Positions 1 to 8,578 of a DNA stretch of 64,000 bases are shown here, one piece after another. Position numbers and translations under genes: made by a program. Position 1 is the stretch's first letter. Each line of letters begins with the position of its first letter. The stretch lies in the NCBI GenBank assembly GCA_963677165.2, contig CAXXSX010000002.1, positions 4,340,001 to 4,404,000 on the forward strand, in the 5' to 3' direction. The DNA is from JAFGXT01 sp963677165 (GTDB lineage Bacteria; Verrucomicrobiota; Lentisphaeria; Victivallales; SZUA-371). The notes beneath the pieces were generated by a model. The model was not told where the DNA came from, did not search any database, and worked only from the letters and a program-made list of their open reading frames with translations.

Positions 1-234
1 CGTGGTCTTGGCAGTGCCAGTTGTGGTCCTCCGCCGGAAGAGGACTATGAACTTCATCCGCATGAATTCTTATTTTCTGTCCGCTTAATTTCTTTGAATG
101 CGGATAATGATTCCATGAAGCTCTCTGGAATTTTGCCAGAAAGAATTACTGAGTTGCCTGTACTCCGCTCCCAGAGCTATGTAAAGAAAAATGTTACAGG
201 AGAAAACCGCCAGGATCTTTTTGCTTGTGATTAA
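1..234 (+). CDS. GH2 beta-galactosidase, C-terminal end only (partial)
   Basis: The window opens inside a gene: frame 1 is open from base 1 to a TAA at 232-234, giving 77 residues with no start. The first residues read RGLGSASCGPPPEEDYEL and are followed by a hydrophobic strand (FLFSVRLISL). This GLGSxSCGP...Y.L...F.F signature is typical of the last beta-sandwich domain of GH2 beta-galactosidases (established family knowledge). The remaining ~40 residues form a polar tail that I cannot assign. The catalytic barrel lies outside the window, so activity cannot be judged. The gene fits the glycan-degrading context, but it is followed by an unrelated TPR gene. An alternative is another GH2 enzyme, such as a beta-glucuronidase-like protein. 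Confidence 0.6.
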   Translation, partial: RGLGSASCGPPPEEDYELHPHEFLFSVRLISLNADNDSMKLSGILPERITELPVLRSQSYVKKNVTGENRQDLFACD

Positions 235-365
235 AATATTATTTGTCATATCAGGTTTCACGTATTATAGAATAAAGGAGGTACTTTTACGCATTACTCA
301 GCTTTATAAAATTAAATACTTTTACTCAAAAATCATTTTTAGAATAAAATATGGAGAAATTTTCA

Positions 366-1262
366 ATGAAAAAACAACTGTTAACTCTTATCGCATTGGC
401 TGCTGCAAGTAGTATTTTAGCGTCCCCGTATAGTGATGCCCGAAATGTCGCAAAAAAAGAAGAAAAAGCAAAAAATTATGAAGTTGCGGCTACAAGTTGG
501 GAAACCGCTGCAGGTGCGGCAGAAAAACCTCAAGATAAATGCTACGCATATTTCAGGGCTGGCGAATGTATGCGACTGAAACATGATATTGAGAAAGCTC
601 AGGGATATTTTCAAAAAATGTCTGAAGTAAAGGATGCTTCTGAAGTGGATAAGGAAAGGGCTTATGAACGTATTGCTCAATGTTTTATCTGGCAGAAAAA
701 ATTTGACGACGCAATCACTTATTGCAATAAAACTATAAGTAGTTCCGATATTCCTCCTCGCGTTAAAGCGAAAATGTATCTATGCCTTGGAGAGGTATAT
801 AAAAATCAGAAGAAATATGATGAGGCAATAAGCGAATGTAAAAAAGTTATTGATATCGCTAGTATCCATCCTCGTTTAAAAGGACAGGCCTATTATAATA
901 TCGCCTTCTGTTTACGTGCTCAAAGAAAGTATGCGGAAGCAAACGAAGCCCTTGCTGAAAATATTAACCTGCTGGGCGAAAATTCTGCTGCTCAATTATA
1001 TGTGGCTCACAATCTGTCTGCTTTAGGTAAAAACGAAGAAGCAATTGCGGCTTATGAAAAGTTAAAAGCACTTAAAGGAACTTCTCAGGGCTATATCGCC
1101 GTTGCTGATTTGGCCATCGCTGGAATTTATTATAAGATGAAAGAGTATGATAAATCCAAGATTGCGTATGAAAAAGTAGTTGCTAATAAAAAGGCAGGCG
1201 CAGGTCGCGTGAAAAAAGCACAGCAGATGCTGGAAAAAATCGAAAGTCTAACTTCTAAATAG
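366..1262 (+). CDS. Exported tetratricopeptide-repeat protein
   Basis: The 298-residue protein begins MKKQLLTLIALAAASSILAS, a signal peptide with probable cleavage after ILAS. I chose ATG 366 because GGAGAAA at 352-358 is a good ribosome site for it; the in-frame ATG at 351 lies on top of that site. The mature part is a chain of degenerate TPR units with the usual small/aromatic spacing, for example YFRAGECMRLKHDIEKAQGY, AYERIAQCFIWQKKFDDAI, YLCLGEVYKNQKKYDEAI and YYNIAFCLRAQRKYAEA. The protein is probably a periplasmic scaffold for protein-protein contacts; the partner is unknown. It stands alone and ends in its own terminator (1284-1311), so it is probably not part of the catabolic operon downstream. 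Confidence 0.85.
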   Translation: MKKQLLTLIALAAASSILASPYSDARNVAKKEEKAKNYEVAATSWETAAGAAEKPQDKCYAYFRAGECMRLKHDIEKAQGYFQKMSEVKDASEVDKERAYERIAQCFIWQKKFDDAITYCNKTISSSDIPPRVKAKMYLCLGEVYKNQKKYDEAISECKKVIDIASIHPRLKGQAYYNIAFCLRAQRKYAEANEALAENINLLGENSAAQLYVAHNLSALGKNEEAIAAYEKLKALKGTSQGYIAVADLAIAGIYYKMKEYDKSKIAYEKVVANKKAGAGRVKKAQQMLEKIESLTSK

Positions 1263-1283
1263 TTTTTACCAAACATAGAGATT

Positions 1284-1311
1284 GCGGTGCATTCACAGCA
1301 CCGCTTTTTTT
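1284..1311 (+). terminator. Rho-independent terminator after the TPR gene
   Basis: A perfect 7-bp stem GCGGTGC (1284-1290) / GCACCGC (1298-1304) with a 7-nt loop is followed directly by seven T (1305-1311). It lies 22 bp after the TPR stop codon. Confidence 0.92.
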
Positions 1312-1369
1312 ATTTAATCAAATTTTATCTGTAAAATATTTTTTTATATAAAAACAAGTATTGTGCCTA

Positions 1370-1400
1370 TTGATATTTTACTTAACACGTGTTAATATAG
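1370..1400 (+). promoter_or_regulatory. Promoter with palindromic operator in the spacer (copy 1)
   Basis: TTGATA (1370-1375) and TAATAT (1393-1398) form a -35/-10 pair with a 17-bp spacer. The perfect 14-bp palindrome TTAACACGTGTTAA (1382-1395) fills the 3' part of the spacer and overlaps the -10. The block 1376-1400 recurs without change at 14301-14325 in front of the transporter unit. A palindrome centred on CG and placed between the promoter boxes is typical of LacI/GalR-type repression (established knowledge); the repressor itself is not in the window. Confidence 0.75.
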
Positions 1401-1444
1401 AGATATTGTAACAAAGATTTTTTCTAACTCAAAGGATTAAAATT

Positions 1445-2521
1445 ATGGAAATACCGGGTTACTTAAAAGGTTATGAGGAACAGTGGAAAGAAGATCCTCG
1501 TTCTGCTGCTCTGGCATGGTTTAAAGATGCTAAATACGGTCTTTTTATTCATTACGGACTGTTTTCGCAGTTGGAGGTGAATGAGCATGCGTGGCGTTTA
1601 TATGACTACACCAGAATCAAATACGAAAAGTTGAAGGAGACTTTTAATCCGGAAAACTTTGATGCCGATTATATTGTTGATTTTGCGATTAACTGCGGCA
1701 TGAAATACATTAACTTTATCACAAAACATTGTGACGGGTTCAGTTTGTGGGACAGCAAAGCCACTGAATTCACCAGTATCAATTCTCCAGCCAAACGTGA
1801 CCTGGTCGCGGAAATGGTTGAGGCTTGTAACAAGCGTGATATGGGACTGTTTTTATTCTATGAACATGGGATGGAATGGCGTCACCCTCATGGTCCGGCG
1901 CATTGGGACTGGAGCAATCCGCGCGTGAAAATTCTGGATCGTATGAATCCAACCGATCCGTGGTATGCCACTCTGGATACTGGCTATGATATGAATAAAT
2001 ATGTTGAATTCGTGGCTGAGCAGATTACCGAACTCCTGACCAATTATGGTCCGGTTGCTGGTATCTGGCTGGATGGTATCGGGGTTCCTTTATCGGGCGA
2101 TTACCGCAGATTCAAGTGCGATGAACTATATGAACTGATTCATAAATTGCAACCCCAGGCACTGGTTTCATATAAACAGGGGCTGCTGGGAACAGAAGAC
2201 TTTTTCGCGCCTGAACATAAAGTTCCCGGTATGTCTAATGGCGATCCGGCTTCTCTGGTTGGACAGATTGAAAAGAAACGCGAAAAGATTGTTGAGATTT
2301 GTACCAGCATGACCCCGACAGGCTGGAGCTATATAAAAGAATATGAAGGACAGCATAAGACAGCCTCTGACGTTTGGGAAACGCTTGCAAAAGCCAGAAG
2401 TCAGAATGCCAACCTCCTGCTGAATATTGGTCCCTTGGGAGATGGTTCTATTAATCCGGAAGATGAAGAGGCTTTGCGTCAAGTTGGCGCAAGAATTAAA
2501 GAAGAAGGTTTTCCAAAATGA
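1445..2521 (+). CDS. Alpha-L-fucosidase, GH29, cytoplasmic
   Basis: The 358-residue protein matches the GH29 catalytic barrel. It has WFKDAKYGLFIHYGLFS near residue 20, the substrate-binding KHCDGFSLWDSKATEF segment around residue 98, and the nucleophile motif GIWLDGIG with Asp210. The C-terminal LLLNIGPLGDGSI is also typical of the family. Members usually have a signal peptide and a C-terminal beta-sandwich; both are absent here, so the enzyme is a compact intracellular form acting on imported fucosides. It is the first gene of the unit controlled by the palindromic operator at 1382-1395. Its stop overlaps the next start (ATGA, 2518-2521), implying translational coupling with the URO-D protein. 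The exact linkage specificity cannot be read from the sequence. Confidence 0.88.
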   Translation: MEIPGYLKGYEEQWKEDPRSAALAWFKDAKYGLFIHYGLFSQLEVNEHAWRLYDYTRIKYEKLKETFNPENFDADYIVDFAINCGMKYINFITKHCDGFSLWDSKATEFTSINSPAKRDLVAEMVEACNKRDMGLFLFYEHGMEWRHPHGPAHWDWSNPRVKILDRMNPTDPWYATLDTGYDMNKYVEFVAEQITELLTNYGPVAGIWLDGIGVPLSGDYRRFKCDELYELIHKLQPQALVSYKQGLLGTEDFFAPEHKVPGMSNGDPASLVGQIEKKREKIVEICTSMTPTGWSYIKEYEGQHKTASDVWETLAKARSQNANLLLNIGPLGDGSINPEDEEALRQVGARIKEEGFPK

Positions 2522-3558
2522 GTATGACTGGCCGGGAACGTTTTTTTGCGACAATTGAACGTCGGACGGTGGATCGTCCGGCATCGTGGCTTGGGCTGCC
2601 GGTGACGGAAGCTGAAGCACGTCTAAAAGAATACTTTCAAGTTGATAGTATCAGTGACTTGAAACTACAGCTTGATGATGATGTATGGCCGGTCGAGGTT
2701 CCATATAATCATCCCCCGGCCAACCATATTGCCTGTGCATTTGATTTTGCACTGGGAACTTCTGACTACGAAGAGCGCACTCTGACTGCTCCCGGGTACT
2801 TTTCGGAATGTACAAGCGTTGACTCTGTAAAAGATTTTGCCTGGCCCGAGCCAAAGGAACACATGAGCCATCAAGCATGTGTTCAGGCATTTTCTGAAGC
2901 ACCCAATGACAAAGCTGTTCTTGGGATGATGTGGTCGGCCCATTTTCAGGATGCATGTGCGGCTTTTGGAATGGAAAATGCCATGATCGCGATGCTTACG
3001 GAGCCGGACTTGTTTCGTGCGGTAATAGACCGGATTGTGGAGTTTTATCAGGAAGCCAACAAAATCTTTTATGAGGCTGGAAGAGGCAAACTTGACGCCG
3101 TTTTGATTGGCAATGATTTCGGAAGTCAGTCGAGTTTGATTGTATCTCCTGAAACGCTTCGGGAATTTGTATTTCCAGGAACACAAAAACTCATTGACCA
3201 GGCCAAAAGTTATGGCCTGAAAGTGATTCATCATTCGTGTGGATCGATTGTTAAAATCATTCCTGACTTGATTAAAATGGGTGTCGATGTTATTCACCCG
3301 ATTCAGGCGCTGGCGAAAGATATGGACCCGGAAAACCTGAAAAAACTGTTTGGCGGCAAGGCATCATTTTGTGGTGGAATGGATGTACAACATCTGCTTG
3401 TCCATGGAACTCCTGATGAAGTCCGAAAAGAAGTATTGAAGCTAAGAAAACTCTTCCCGACCGGACTGGTGATTTCGCCTAGTCATGAGGCCGTTCTACC
3501 GGATATTTCTCCAGTCAATCTAAAGGCTATGTTTGAAGCAGTATCAGAAAAACTCTGA
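2518..3558 (+). CDS. URO-D superfamily protein, MtaA/CmuA-like methyltransferase type
   Basis: This 346-residue protein has the uroporphyrinogen decarboxylase fold signature: the N-terminal TGRERFFATIERRTVDRPA, a central SPETLREFVFPGTQKLI, and a C-terminal GLVISPSHEAVLPDISPVN. The segment IHHSCGSIVKII carries the H-x-C pair which, with a later Cys (here perhaps SFCGGMD), binds zinc in corrinoid-dependent methyltransferases such as MtaA and CmuA (established knowledge). It is therefore more likely a methyl- or demethylation enzyme than a heme-pathway decarboxylase, and no heme genes are nearby. The gene overlaps the fucosidase by 4 bp. A role in demethylating O-methylated sugars or related small molecules is inference. 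No corrinoid protein gene is visible close by. Confidence 0.75.
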   Translation: MSMTGRERFFATIERRTVDRPASWLGLPVTEAEARLKEYFQVDSISDLKLQLDDDVWPVEVPYNHPPANHIACAFDFALGTSDYEERTLTAPGYFSECTSVDSVKDFAWPEPKEHMSHQACVQAFSEAPNDKAVLGMMWSAHFQDACAAFGMENAMIAMLTEPDLFRAVIDRIVEFYQEANKIFYEAGRGKLDAVLIGNDFGSQSSLIVSPETLREFVFPGTQKLIDQAKSYGLKVIHHSCGSIVKIIPDLIKMGVDVIHPIQALAKDMDPENLKKLFGGKASFCGGMDVQHLLVHGTPDEVRKEVLKLRKLFPTGLVISPSHEAVLPDISPVNLKAMFEAVSEKL

Positions 3559-3625
3559 TTGGTATTTAATTAAAGTAAGTGAACCCAAAACAATACATAC
3601 ACAACAATATTTCGGATGTAAGAAA

Positions 3626-4759
3626 ATGAACTCGAAAGAACGCATTATCAATGCAATGAAGGGAAAGGATGTTGATTATCTGCCATGTTCTATCTATTTT
3701 AATCCAAACTTAGAAGTTCCAGGTTATGATCTTTCCAAAGCCACCGAACGAAATAGGCTTGGTCTGGACCTTGGAACTGATCCGGTAGTGACCATCGAAA
3801 CCTGGTGGACCACGCATCCCGACGTAGAAATTGAAGTGTGGGAAGAAAAAACTGACGACTGTGAATTCCCGTTGCTCTGGCAGCGCTGGAAAACTCCTGA
3901 AGGTGAACTAACGCAAGCGATAAAGCGTACTCCTGAAATCGAGTCATGGAATGATATATTCTGGGACGACTTTTCAACCAGTAATATGCATAAACCTCTC
4001 ATAACATGTCCTGAAGATGTTGAGCTGATTCCTTATGTATATCATCCATTAACCCCGGAAAGGCTTGAACAGATCAAGACAGAACAAAAAGATTTGTTTG
4101 AGCTGGCTGAGAAAAAGAATCTGGCCACGATGACCACATACGGGCAAGGACTGGCTGTGGCAATGTTCATGATGGGTGCCGAGAACCTCTTATATTTTTC
4201 CATAGATCATCCAGAAGCATTTAACAAGCTGGCCACTTATATTCATCAAACTGAAATGAAAAATATCGAAATGATAAAGACGCTCGGTATTGATATTATA
4301 AAGCGGTTTGGCGGATATGAGATGACAAACTTCTTTACACCTGATATATTTACAACAGTACTTAGTCCGATGTTACGGGAAGAAATCGAAAAAGCGCACG
4401 AACTGGACATGATGATTTTTTACCGGGTGGTCACCGGAATGGAACCGGTTTTGGAAGATATGGCAAAACTGGGATTCGATTGTATCGAAGGCGGAGAACC
4501 GCATTTAAGTAACTGTTCGTTAGAAAACTGGCATGAGGTATTTTCCGGCAAGTCATGCAGCTGGACTGGAGTAAGTACTCCAGTGATACTCGGAGCAGAC
4601 ACGCCGGAAATCGCCAGAGAAGAAGTAAGAAAAGTAATTGAAGTTTTTGGAAGAAAATCATTCATTCTTGGGGCGACAAACAGTATTAGAAATCATTTTC
4701 CATGGGAAAATACTTTAGCCATGGTTGATGAATGGAAAAAACATCGAAAAGAAGCTTAA
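3626..4759 (+). CDS. URO-D superfamily protein lacking the zinc motif
   Basis: The protein has 377 residues from ATG 3626 (MNSKERIINAMKGKDVDYLP, the usual N-terminus of this family). The in-frame upstream start at 3533 would extend back into the preceding gene and has no ribosome site. Family features are the TTYGQGLAVAMFMMGAENLL helix, VLSPMLREEIEKAH and the C-terminal ILGATNSIRNHFPWEN. Where the previous protein has HHSCG, this one reads FYRVVTGM, so the H-x-C zinc ligands are absent. It may be a different branch (decarboxylase-like or non-catalytic partner) working with the zinc-containing paralogue. It lies 67 bp after that gene in the same direction. The substrate is unknown. Confidence 0.72.
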   Translation: MNSKERIINAMKGKDVDYLPCSIYFNPNLEVPGYDLSKATERNRLGLDLGTDPVVTIETWWTTHPDVEIEVWEEKTDDCEFPLLWQRWKTPEGELTQAIKRTPEIESWNDIFWDDFSTSNMHKPLITCPEDVELIPYVYHPLTPERLEQIKTEQKDLFELAEKKNLATMTTYGQGLAVAMFMMGAENLLYFSIDHPEAFNKLATYIHQTEMKNIEMIKTLGIDIIKRFGGYEMTNFFTPDIFTTVLSPMLREEIEKAHELDMMIFYRVVTGMEPVLEDMAKLGFDCIEGGEPHLSNCSLENWHEVFSGKSCSWTGVSTPVILGADTPEIAREEVRKVIEVFGRKSFILGATNSIRNHFPWENTLAMVDEWKKHRKEA

Positions 4760-4763
4760 CATC

Positions 4764-5056
4764 AATTCAGTATGTAATAAAATGATTTCCGCAGAATCAC
4801 AAGTACTCCAAAAGATGGGAGAAACATTTGCCACGGGCTTTTTTGAAGACCGTAATGCTCCTGTTGCTCAGAAACATTCAAGAGCGATACTTCGGTATTT
4901 TGAAGCTTTTGATGTTGCAAAGATTTCGCAAGAGTCTAAAAATTATTTTCCCAGTGGAAAATTAAATACCTGGAGACTGGCAGCTCCTCCGTTGGTTTTC
5001 TTTTTCTGCCATTCGTTTTTAGTTTCATTCTTCCTGAAATTATTCAAAGAAAGAGC
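4764..5056 (+). repeat. Direct duplication, copy 1 (5' end of a GRE gene)
   Basis: About 290 bp covering the ribosome site, start and first ~90 codons of the truncated GRE gene are nearly the same as 8286-8578 (offset 3522 bp). The similarity starts upstream of the ATG (AATTCAG) and fades after codon ~90, so it is a DNA-level duplication or gene conversion. Confidence 0.9.
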
Positions 5057-5846
5057 TTGGATTTGTCTCAAACGCGGCAAAGATATTACCAATGGCGGGG
5101 CGGTATATAATTATCATTCCATATGCTTTTTGGGATCAGCTAATACTGCTGATTCACTTTATGCTCTGAAAAAACTTGTTTTCGAAGAAAAAAAGATTAG
5201 GCCGGAAGAACTATTGAAAGCCCTGAGAAACAATTTTGAAGGAGCAGAGAATTTACGTCAGATACTGCTGAACGATGCAGCAAAATACGGTAATGATGTT
5301 GATGCGGTTGATGATATCGCCGTGGAGGTAAATAATCACTTTTGGGATTTAATGGACAAAGCACAGAGTCCACTAGATGGAAAATACTTTGTTCATCTTT
5401 TCTCATATATCTTGAATTTATCGTTTGGACATGGTCTGGGGGCTACTCCTGATGGTAGAAAGAGCGGAGAACCTTTGGCTTATTCGCTTTCGGCCCAGCA
5501 GGGACGCGATCAGGCAGGCATTACCGCAATGCTGAAAAGCCTGTCAAAACTTCCTCATGCCCGGGCGGCGGGAGGATCTGCGGCAATTATCGATATTCAT
5601 CCTGATTTGTTTTCTGGGAAAAATGGAATTCAACTTTTGACAAGCATGTTGTATTCGGCGATTAAATTGGGAATCGGACAACTGCAGATCAATGTAGTAA
5701 GTGAGGAAAGACTCAAGCTGGCAATGGCTGATTTGGAGAATTATGGTAATATTCCGGTCAGGGGTGTCGGATATTCACAGATATTTAAATTGCTTTCAAG
5801 GGAATTACAAGAACATGTGACAGCAAGGATGAAGCACAAGGAATAA
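4782..5846 (+). CDS. Internally deleted glycyl radical enzyme (probable pseudogene)
   Basis: The frame is open for 354 residues from ATG 4782. Residues 1-90 nearly match the start of the GRE at 8304. Around residues 98-105 the protein jumps to the C-terminal third of a GRE (GGAVYNYHS...SANTADSLYALKKLV). Compared with full-length members of 650-755 residues, the middle barrel with the catalytic C-x-E loop is missing. A C-terminal ATPDGRKSGEP segment and a degenerate glycyl loop (VRGVGYS, Gly330; canonical RVxGYS) remain. Without the thiyl-radical cysteine it cannot do normal GRE chemistry. It is either a decaying fusion product held in frame or a non-catalytic accessory subunit; I favour decay. 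The in-frame ATG at 4725 lies inside the previous gene. Confidence 0.8.
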   Translation: MISAESQVLQKMGETFATGFFEDRNAPVAQKHSRAILRYFEAFDVAKISQESKNYFPSGKLNTWRLAAPPLVFFFCHSFLVSFFLKLFKERAWICLKRGKDITNGGAVYNYHSICFLGSANTADSLYALKKLVFEEKKIRPEELLKALRNNFEGAENLRQILLNDAAKYGNDVDAVDDIAVEVNNHFWDLMDKAQSPLDGKYFVHLFSYILNLSFGHGLGATPDGRKSGEPLAYSLSAQQGRDQAGITAMLKSLSKLPHARAAGGSAAIIDIHPDLFSGKNGIQLLTSMLYSAIKLGIGQLQINVVSEERLKLAMADLENYGNIPVRGVGYSQIFKLLSRELQEHVTARMKHKE

Positions 5847-5930
5847 TGAGTAAAAAATCTCGAATATATCAATGTAGAAACTGTAATCACAATATTAAAC
5901 ATCAGTAACAATTCTCTGGAGTATTAAAAT

Positions 5931-8198
5931 ATGAATACTGAAAAACTAGGTTTTCCCATACCGCAGCGTTCTTCCAGATTCTATAATGAAATGAAGGCTC
6001 GCTGGGAATCTCCGGAATTTAAATGTGGAGAAAAGCTGGCAAATCGCACTACTGCAATGTTTGAAGCTTTTGCAGATAAACCGCTTCAAAAGCGGATAGC
6101 TCATACATACGCATACTCTCTTGAACACGAATTGCCAATCGTTTATGGCGATGAATTGTTGATTGGAATGAAATGTGTGGATAAGTCATGGACCAATTCT
6201 CAGCGGCTATTGTGGGAAGATTACGGATATCTTGGAAGAAGCAGAAAACAGGCGGAAAAAGAACTTCCGGAACTTTTCACTATCACAGGAGTAAACGATC
6301 CGGAAAATTCCAGCAAATACTGGCTGTCAACTTTTCACTGTGCAGGAGGACATATCGGCTGGCATTGGAACTGGCTGGTTGATAAAGGCGTTACTGGACT
6401 ATTAGAGAGGATTTCTAATGTACGAACTCAGCTTGATGACAAAGGTAAAGAAGTCGTTGACTGCATGAAAATTGCTCTTGACGGAGTGTTGACTTGGAAC
6501 GAACAGTATATTAATGCTCTTTACGCGAAACTTGACGATACTTCTGATCCTGCAGTAAAAGCACAAATCAAAGAAAATATTGTCATATGCAAACAGGTAC
6601 CGCGTTATGGCGCAAGGAACTTCCGAGAAGCGGTCCAGGCTTTTTACTTTTCGTATCTTTGTGCTTTTGTTGAAATGCCATTTGGCGGAAATGGACCGGG
6701 AAGACTTGACTATTATCTCTGGCCATATTTGGAAAGGGACCTCGATGACGGTCTTATCAATCTCCAGGAAGCCAGAGAAGTTATTGATGAACTTCTTATA
6801 AGAATGCATGCCAGATTTGGTGGAAACCCGAATAGCGATGGTTATGTTGAGACAATTGTAGTCGCCGGTACAGCTCCGGACGGTAGTTGCGTATACAATC
6901 CGCTTAGTAAGATTATAGTGGAATCTATCTGTGGGCTTAATATTACTCATCCTTCTGTTTATATCAGAATTCCAGAAGATGCTCCACAAGAACTTATTGA
7001 GCTCGCCGCAAAGTATTTGCGCGATGGTAGTAACCGAGCTCAGATTCTTAATGACAAAGCCATTGTTGCCGCCATGATAAAAGGAGGCATTCCTGAGGAA
7101 GATGCCAGAATGTATATGTGTGGAGGTTGTATGGAAATATCTCCTCAAGGAATGAATGGCGACTTGCTTTTTACTGGCTTCTTCAATACCGCTAAAATAT
7201 TGGAACTGGTCTTGAACGGTGGTATTTGCATGCAAACCGGGAAAAATCTGATTCCAGATCTCAATGGCAAAACGCTGGCGGAATACGGCAATTTCGAAGA
7301 TCTTTATCAGAGATTCGAACGAGAACTAAAGAGAATTTTATTTATTACGTTCAAATATATGGATATTTCCAGAGAAAACTTTGTTCAGTTTAGACCATCG
7401 TTTTTTACTTCAAGTATGGTCGAAAACTGTATTGAACGAGGCAGGGTTATCATCGATGGAGGAGCAAAATACGAGGATTACGGCTCCACTCCATTGGGAA
7501 TTCCTAATATCGGCGACAGCCTTTATTGTTTGAAGCGGGCTGTATTTGACAAAGATGCTTTCATTTCCGGAAAAGATTTGCTGGAAGTCCTTCGTTCAAA
7601 CTATGAGAACAACGAAAACCTGCGTAAACGTCTGCTGAATTTGCCAAAATATGGACAAGGCAACATAGATGCAGATGCAATGGTCAGGAAGGTCGTAAAA
7701 ACTGTTTGCGGAATTTACGATGAATACACAAATTATCTTGGCGGCAAAATCAAACCGATGATAATGACTTTCATGATGGCTCCGATTGCCGGCAAAGCCC
7801 TTGCCGCCACTCCTGACGGACGTAAAGCCGGAACTCCAATTGCTCAAGGAGTTACCCCTCAAAGTTCATCCATGAAAGATGGTATTACAACAGTAATGAG
7901 ATCAGCAACCAGTATTGAACTGGTGCGTTTTTCCGGAGGAGTCAGTAACATGTGGGACTTATCGGCAGATGCTGCAAGTCAAAAGAATCTTGAAAATCTA
8001 CTGCAAGTATTCTTTGATCTTGGAGGGCAGATGTATCAGGGAAATATGATTTCTCAAGAAGAATTGATAAGAGCCAAAGATAACCCTGAGCAATATCAAA
8101 ATCTGATTGTTCGGGTTGGAGGCTACTCTGGTCGTTTTGTTGATTTGAACCCGGATATACAGTCCGAGGTAATCGAACGTTATCGTCACCAACTGTAA
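5931..8198 (+). CDS. Glycyl radical enzyme, dehydratase/lyase type (755 aa)
   Basis: This is a full-length GRE of the PFL/glycerol-dehydratase family. The active-site loop reads MCGGCMEIS, with Cys400 (thiyl radical) and Glu402 giving the C-x-E pair found in dehydratases and C-C/C-N lyases rather than in pyruvate formate-lyase, which has two adjacent cysteines. The glycyl radical loop VRVGGYS has Gly731, 25 residues from the C-terminus. ATPDGRKAGTP and GGAKYEDYGS are further family segments. It acts in the anoxic cytoplasm and must be activated by a radical-SAM activase that this window does not encode. The substrate cannot be assigned. Because it sits downstream of a fucosidase, a diol made from fucose (1,2-propanediol) is a possible but unproven substrate. 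Confidence 0.9.
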   Translation: MNTEKLGFPIPQRSSRFYNEMKARWESPEFKCGEKLANRTTAMFEAFADKPLQKRIAHTYAYSLEHELPIVYGDELLIGMKCVDKSWTNSQRLLWEDYGYLGRSRKQAEKELPELFTITGVNDPENSSKYWLSTFHCAGGHIGWHWNWLVDKGVTGLLERISNVRTQLDDKGKEVVDCMKIALDGVLTWNEQYINALYAKLDDTSDPAVKAQIKENIVICKQVPRYGARNFREAVQAFYFSYLCAFVEMPFGGNGPGRLDYYLWPYLERDLDDGLINLQEAREVIDELLIRMHARFGGNPNSDGYVETIVVAGTAPDGSCVYNPLSKIIVESICGLNITHPSVYIRIPEDAPQELIELAAKYLRDGSNRAQILNDKAIVAAMIKGGIPEEDARMYMCGGCMEISPQGMNGDLLFTGFFNTAKILELVLNGGICMQTGKNLIPDLNGKTLAEYGNFEDLYQRFERELKRILFITFKYMDISRENFVQFRPSFFTSSMVENCIERGRVIIDGGAKYEDYGSTPLGIPNIGDSLYCLKRAVFDKDAFISGKDLLEVLRSNYENNENLRKRLLNLPKYGQGNIDADAMVRKVVKTVCGIYDEYTNYLGGKIKPMIMTFMMAPIAGKALAATPDGRKAGTPIAQGVTPQSSSMKDGITTVMRSATSIELVRFSGGVSNMWDLSADAASQKNLENLLQVFFDLGGQMYQGNMISQEELIRAKDNPEQYQNLIVRVGGYSGRFVDLNPDIQSEVIERYRHQL

Positions 8199-8285
8199 TC
8201 ATATTGGACTGGCTTGAAAATAGAAGAACAGGCTAGAAAAAGAGGAATGGGATTTTCCTCCTCGAGCCGAACATAATTTATAACA

Positions 8286-8578
8286 AATTCAGGATGTAAT
8301 AAAATGATTTCCGCAGAGTCACAAGTACTCCAAAAGATGGGAGAAACATTTGCCTCGGGCTTCTTTGAAGACCGTAATGCTCCTGTTGCTCTGAAACATT
8401 CAAGAGCGATACTACGTTATTTTGAAGCTTTTGATGTCGCAAAGATTCCACAAGAGTCTAAAAATTATTTTCCCAGTGGAAAATTAAATATCTGGAGATT
8501 GACAGATCCACCGCTGGCTTTCTTTTTCAGCCATTCATTTTCAGTTTCATTCAGTCTGAAACTGTTTGAAGAAAGAAT
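8286..8578 (+). repeat. Direct duplication, copy 2 (5' end of the intact GRE gene)
   Basis: This is the partner of 4764-5056. It includes the leader AGGATGTAATAAA before ATG 8304 and the first ~90 codons. This copy continues into a complete GRE gene and is probably the parent. Confidence 0.9.

Noticed and set aside
2518..3558. HemE, the heme-pathway uroporphyrinogen decarboxylase
   Set aside because: The HxC zinc pair and the catabolic context fit the methyltransferase-like branch; no heme genes are nearby.
8242..8260. Hairpin GAGGAA/TTCCTC as a terminator between GRE genes
   Set aside because: Stem of only 6 bp and no following T-run; it is more likely chance or a weak mRNA structure.
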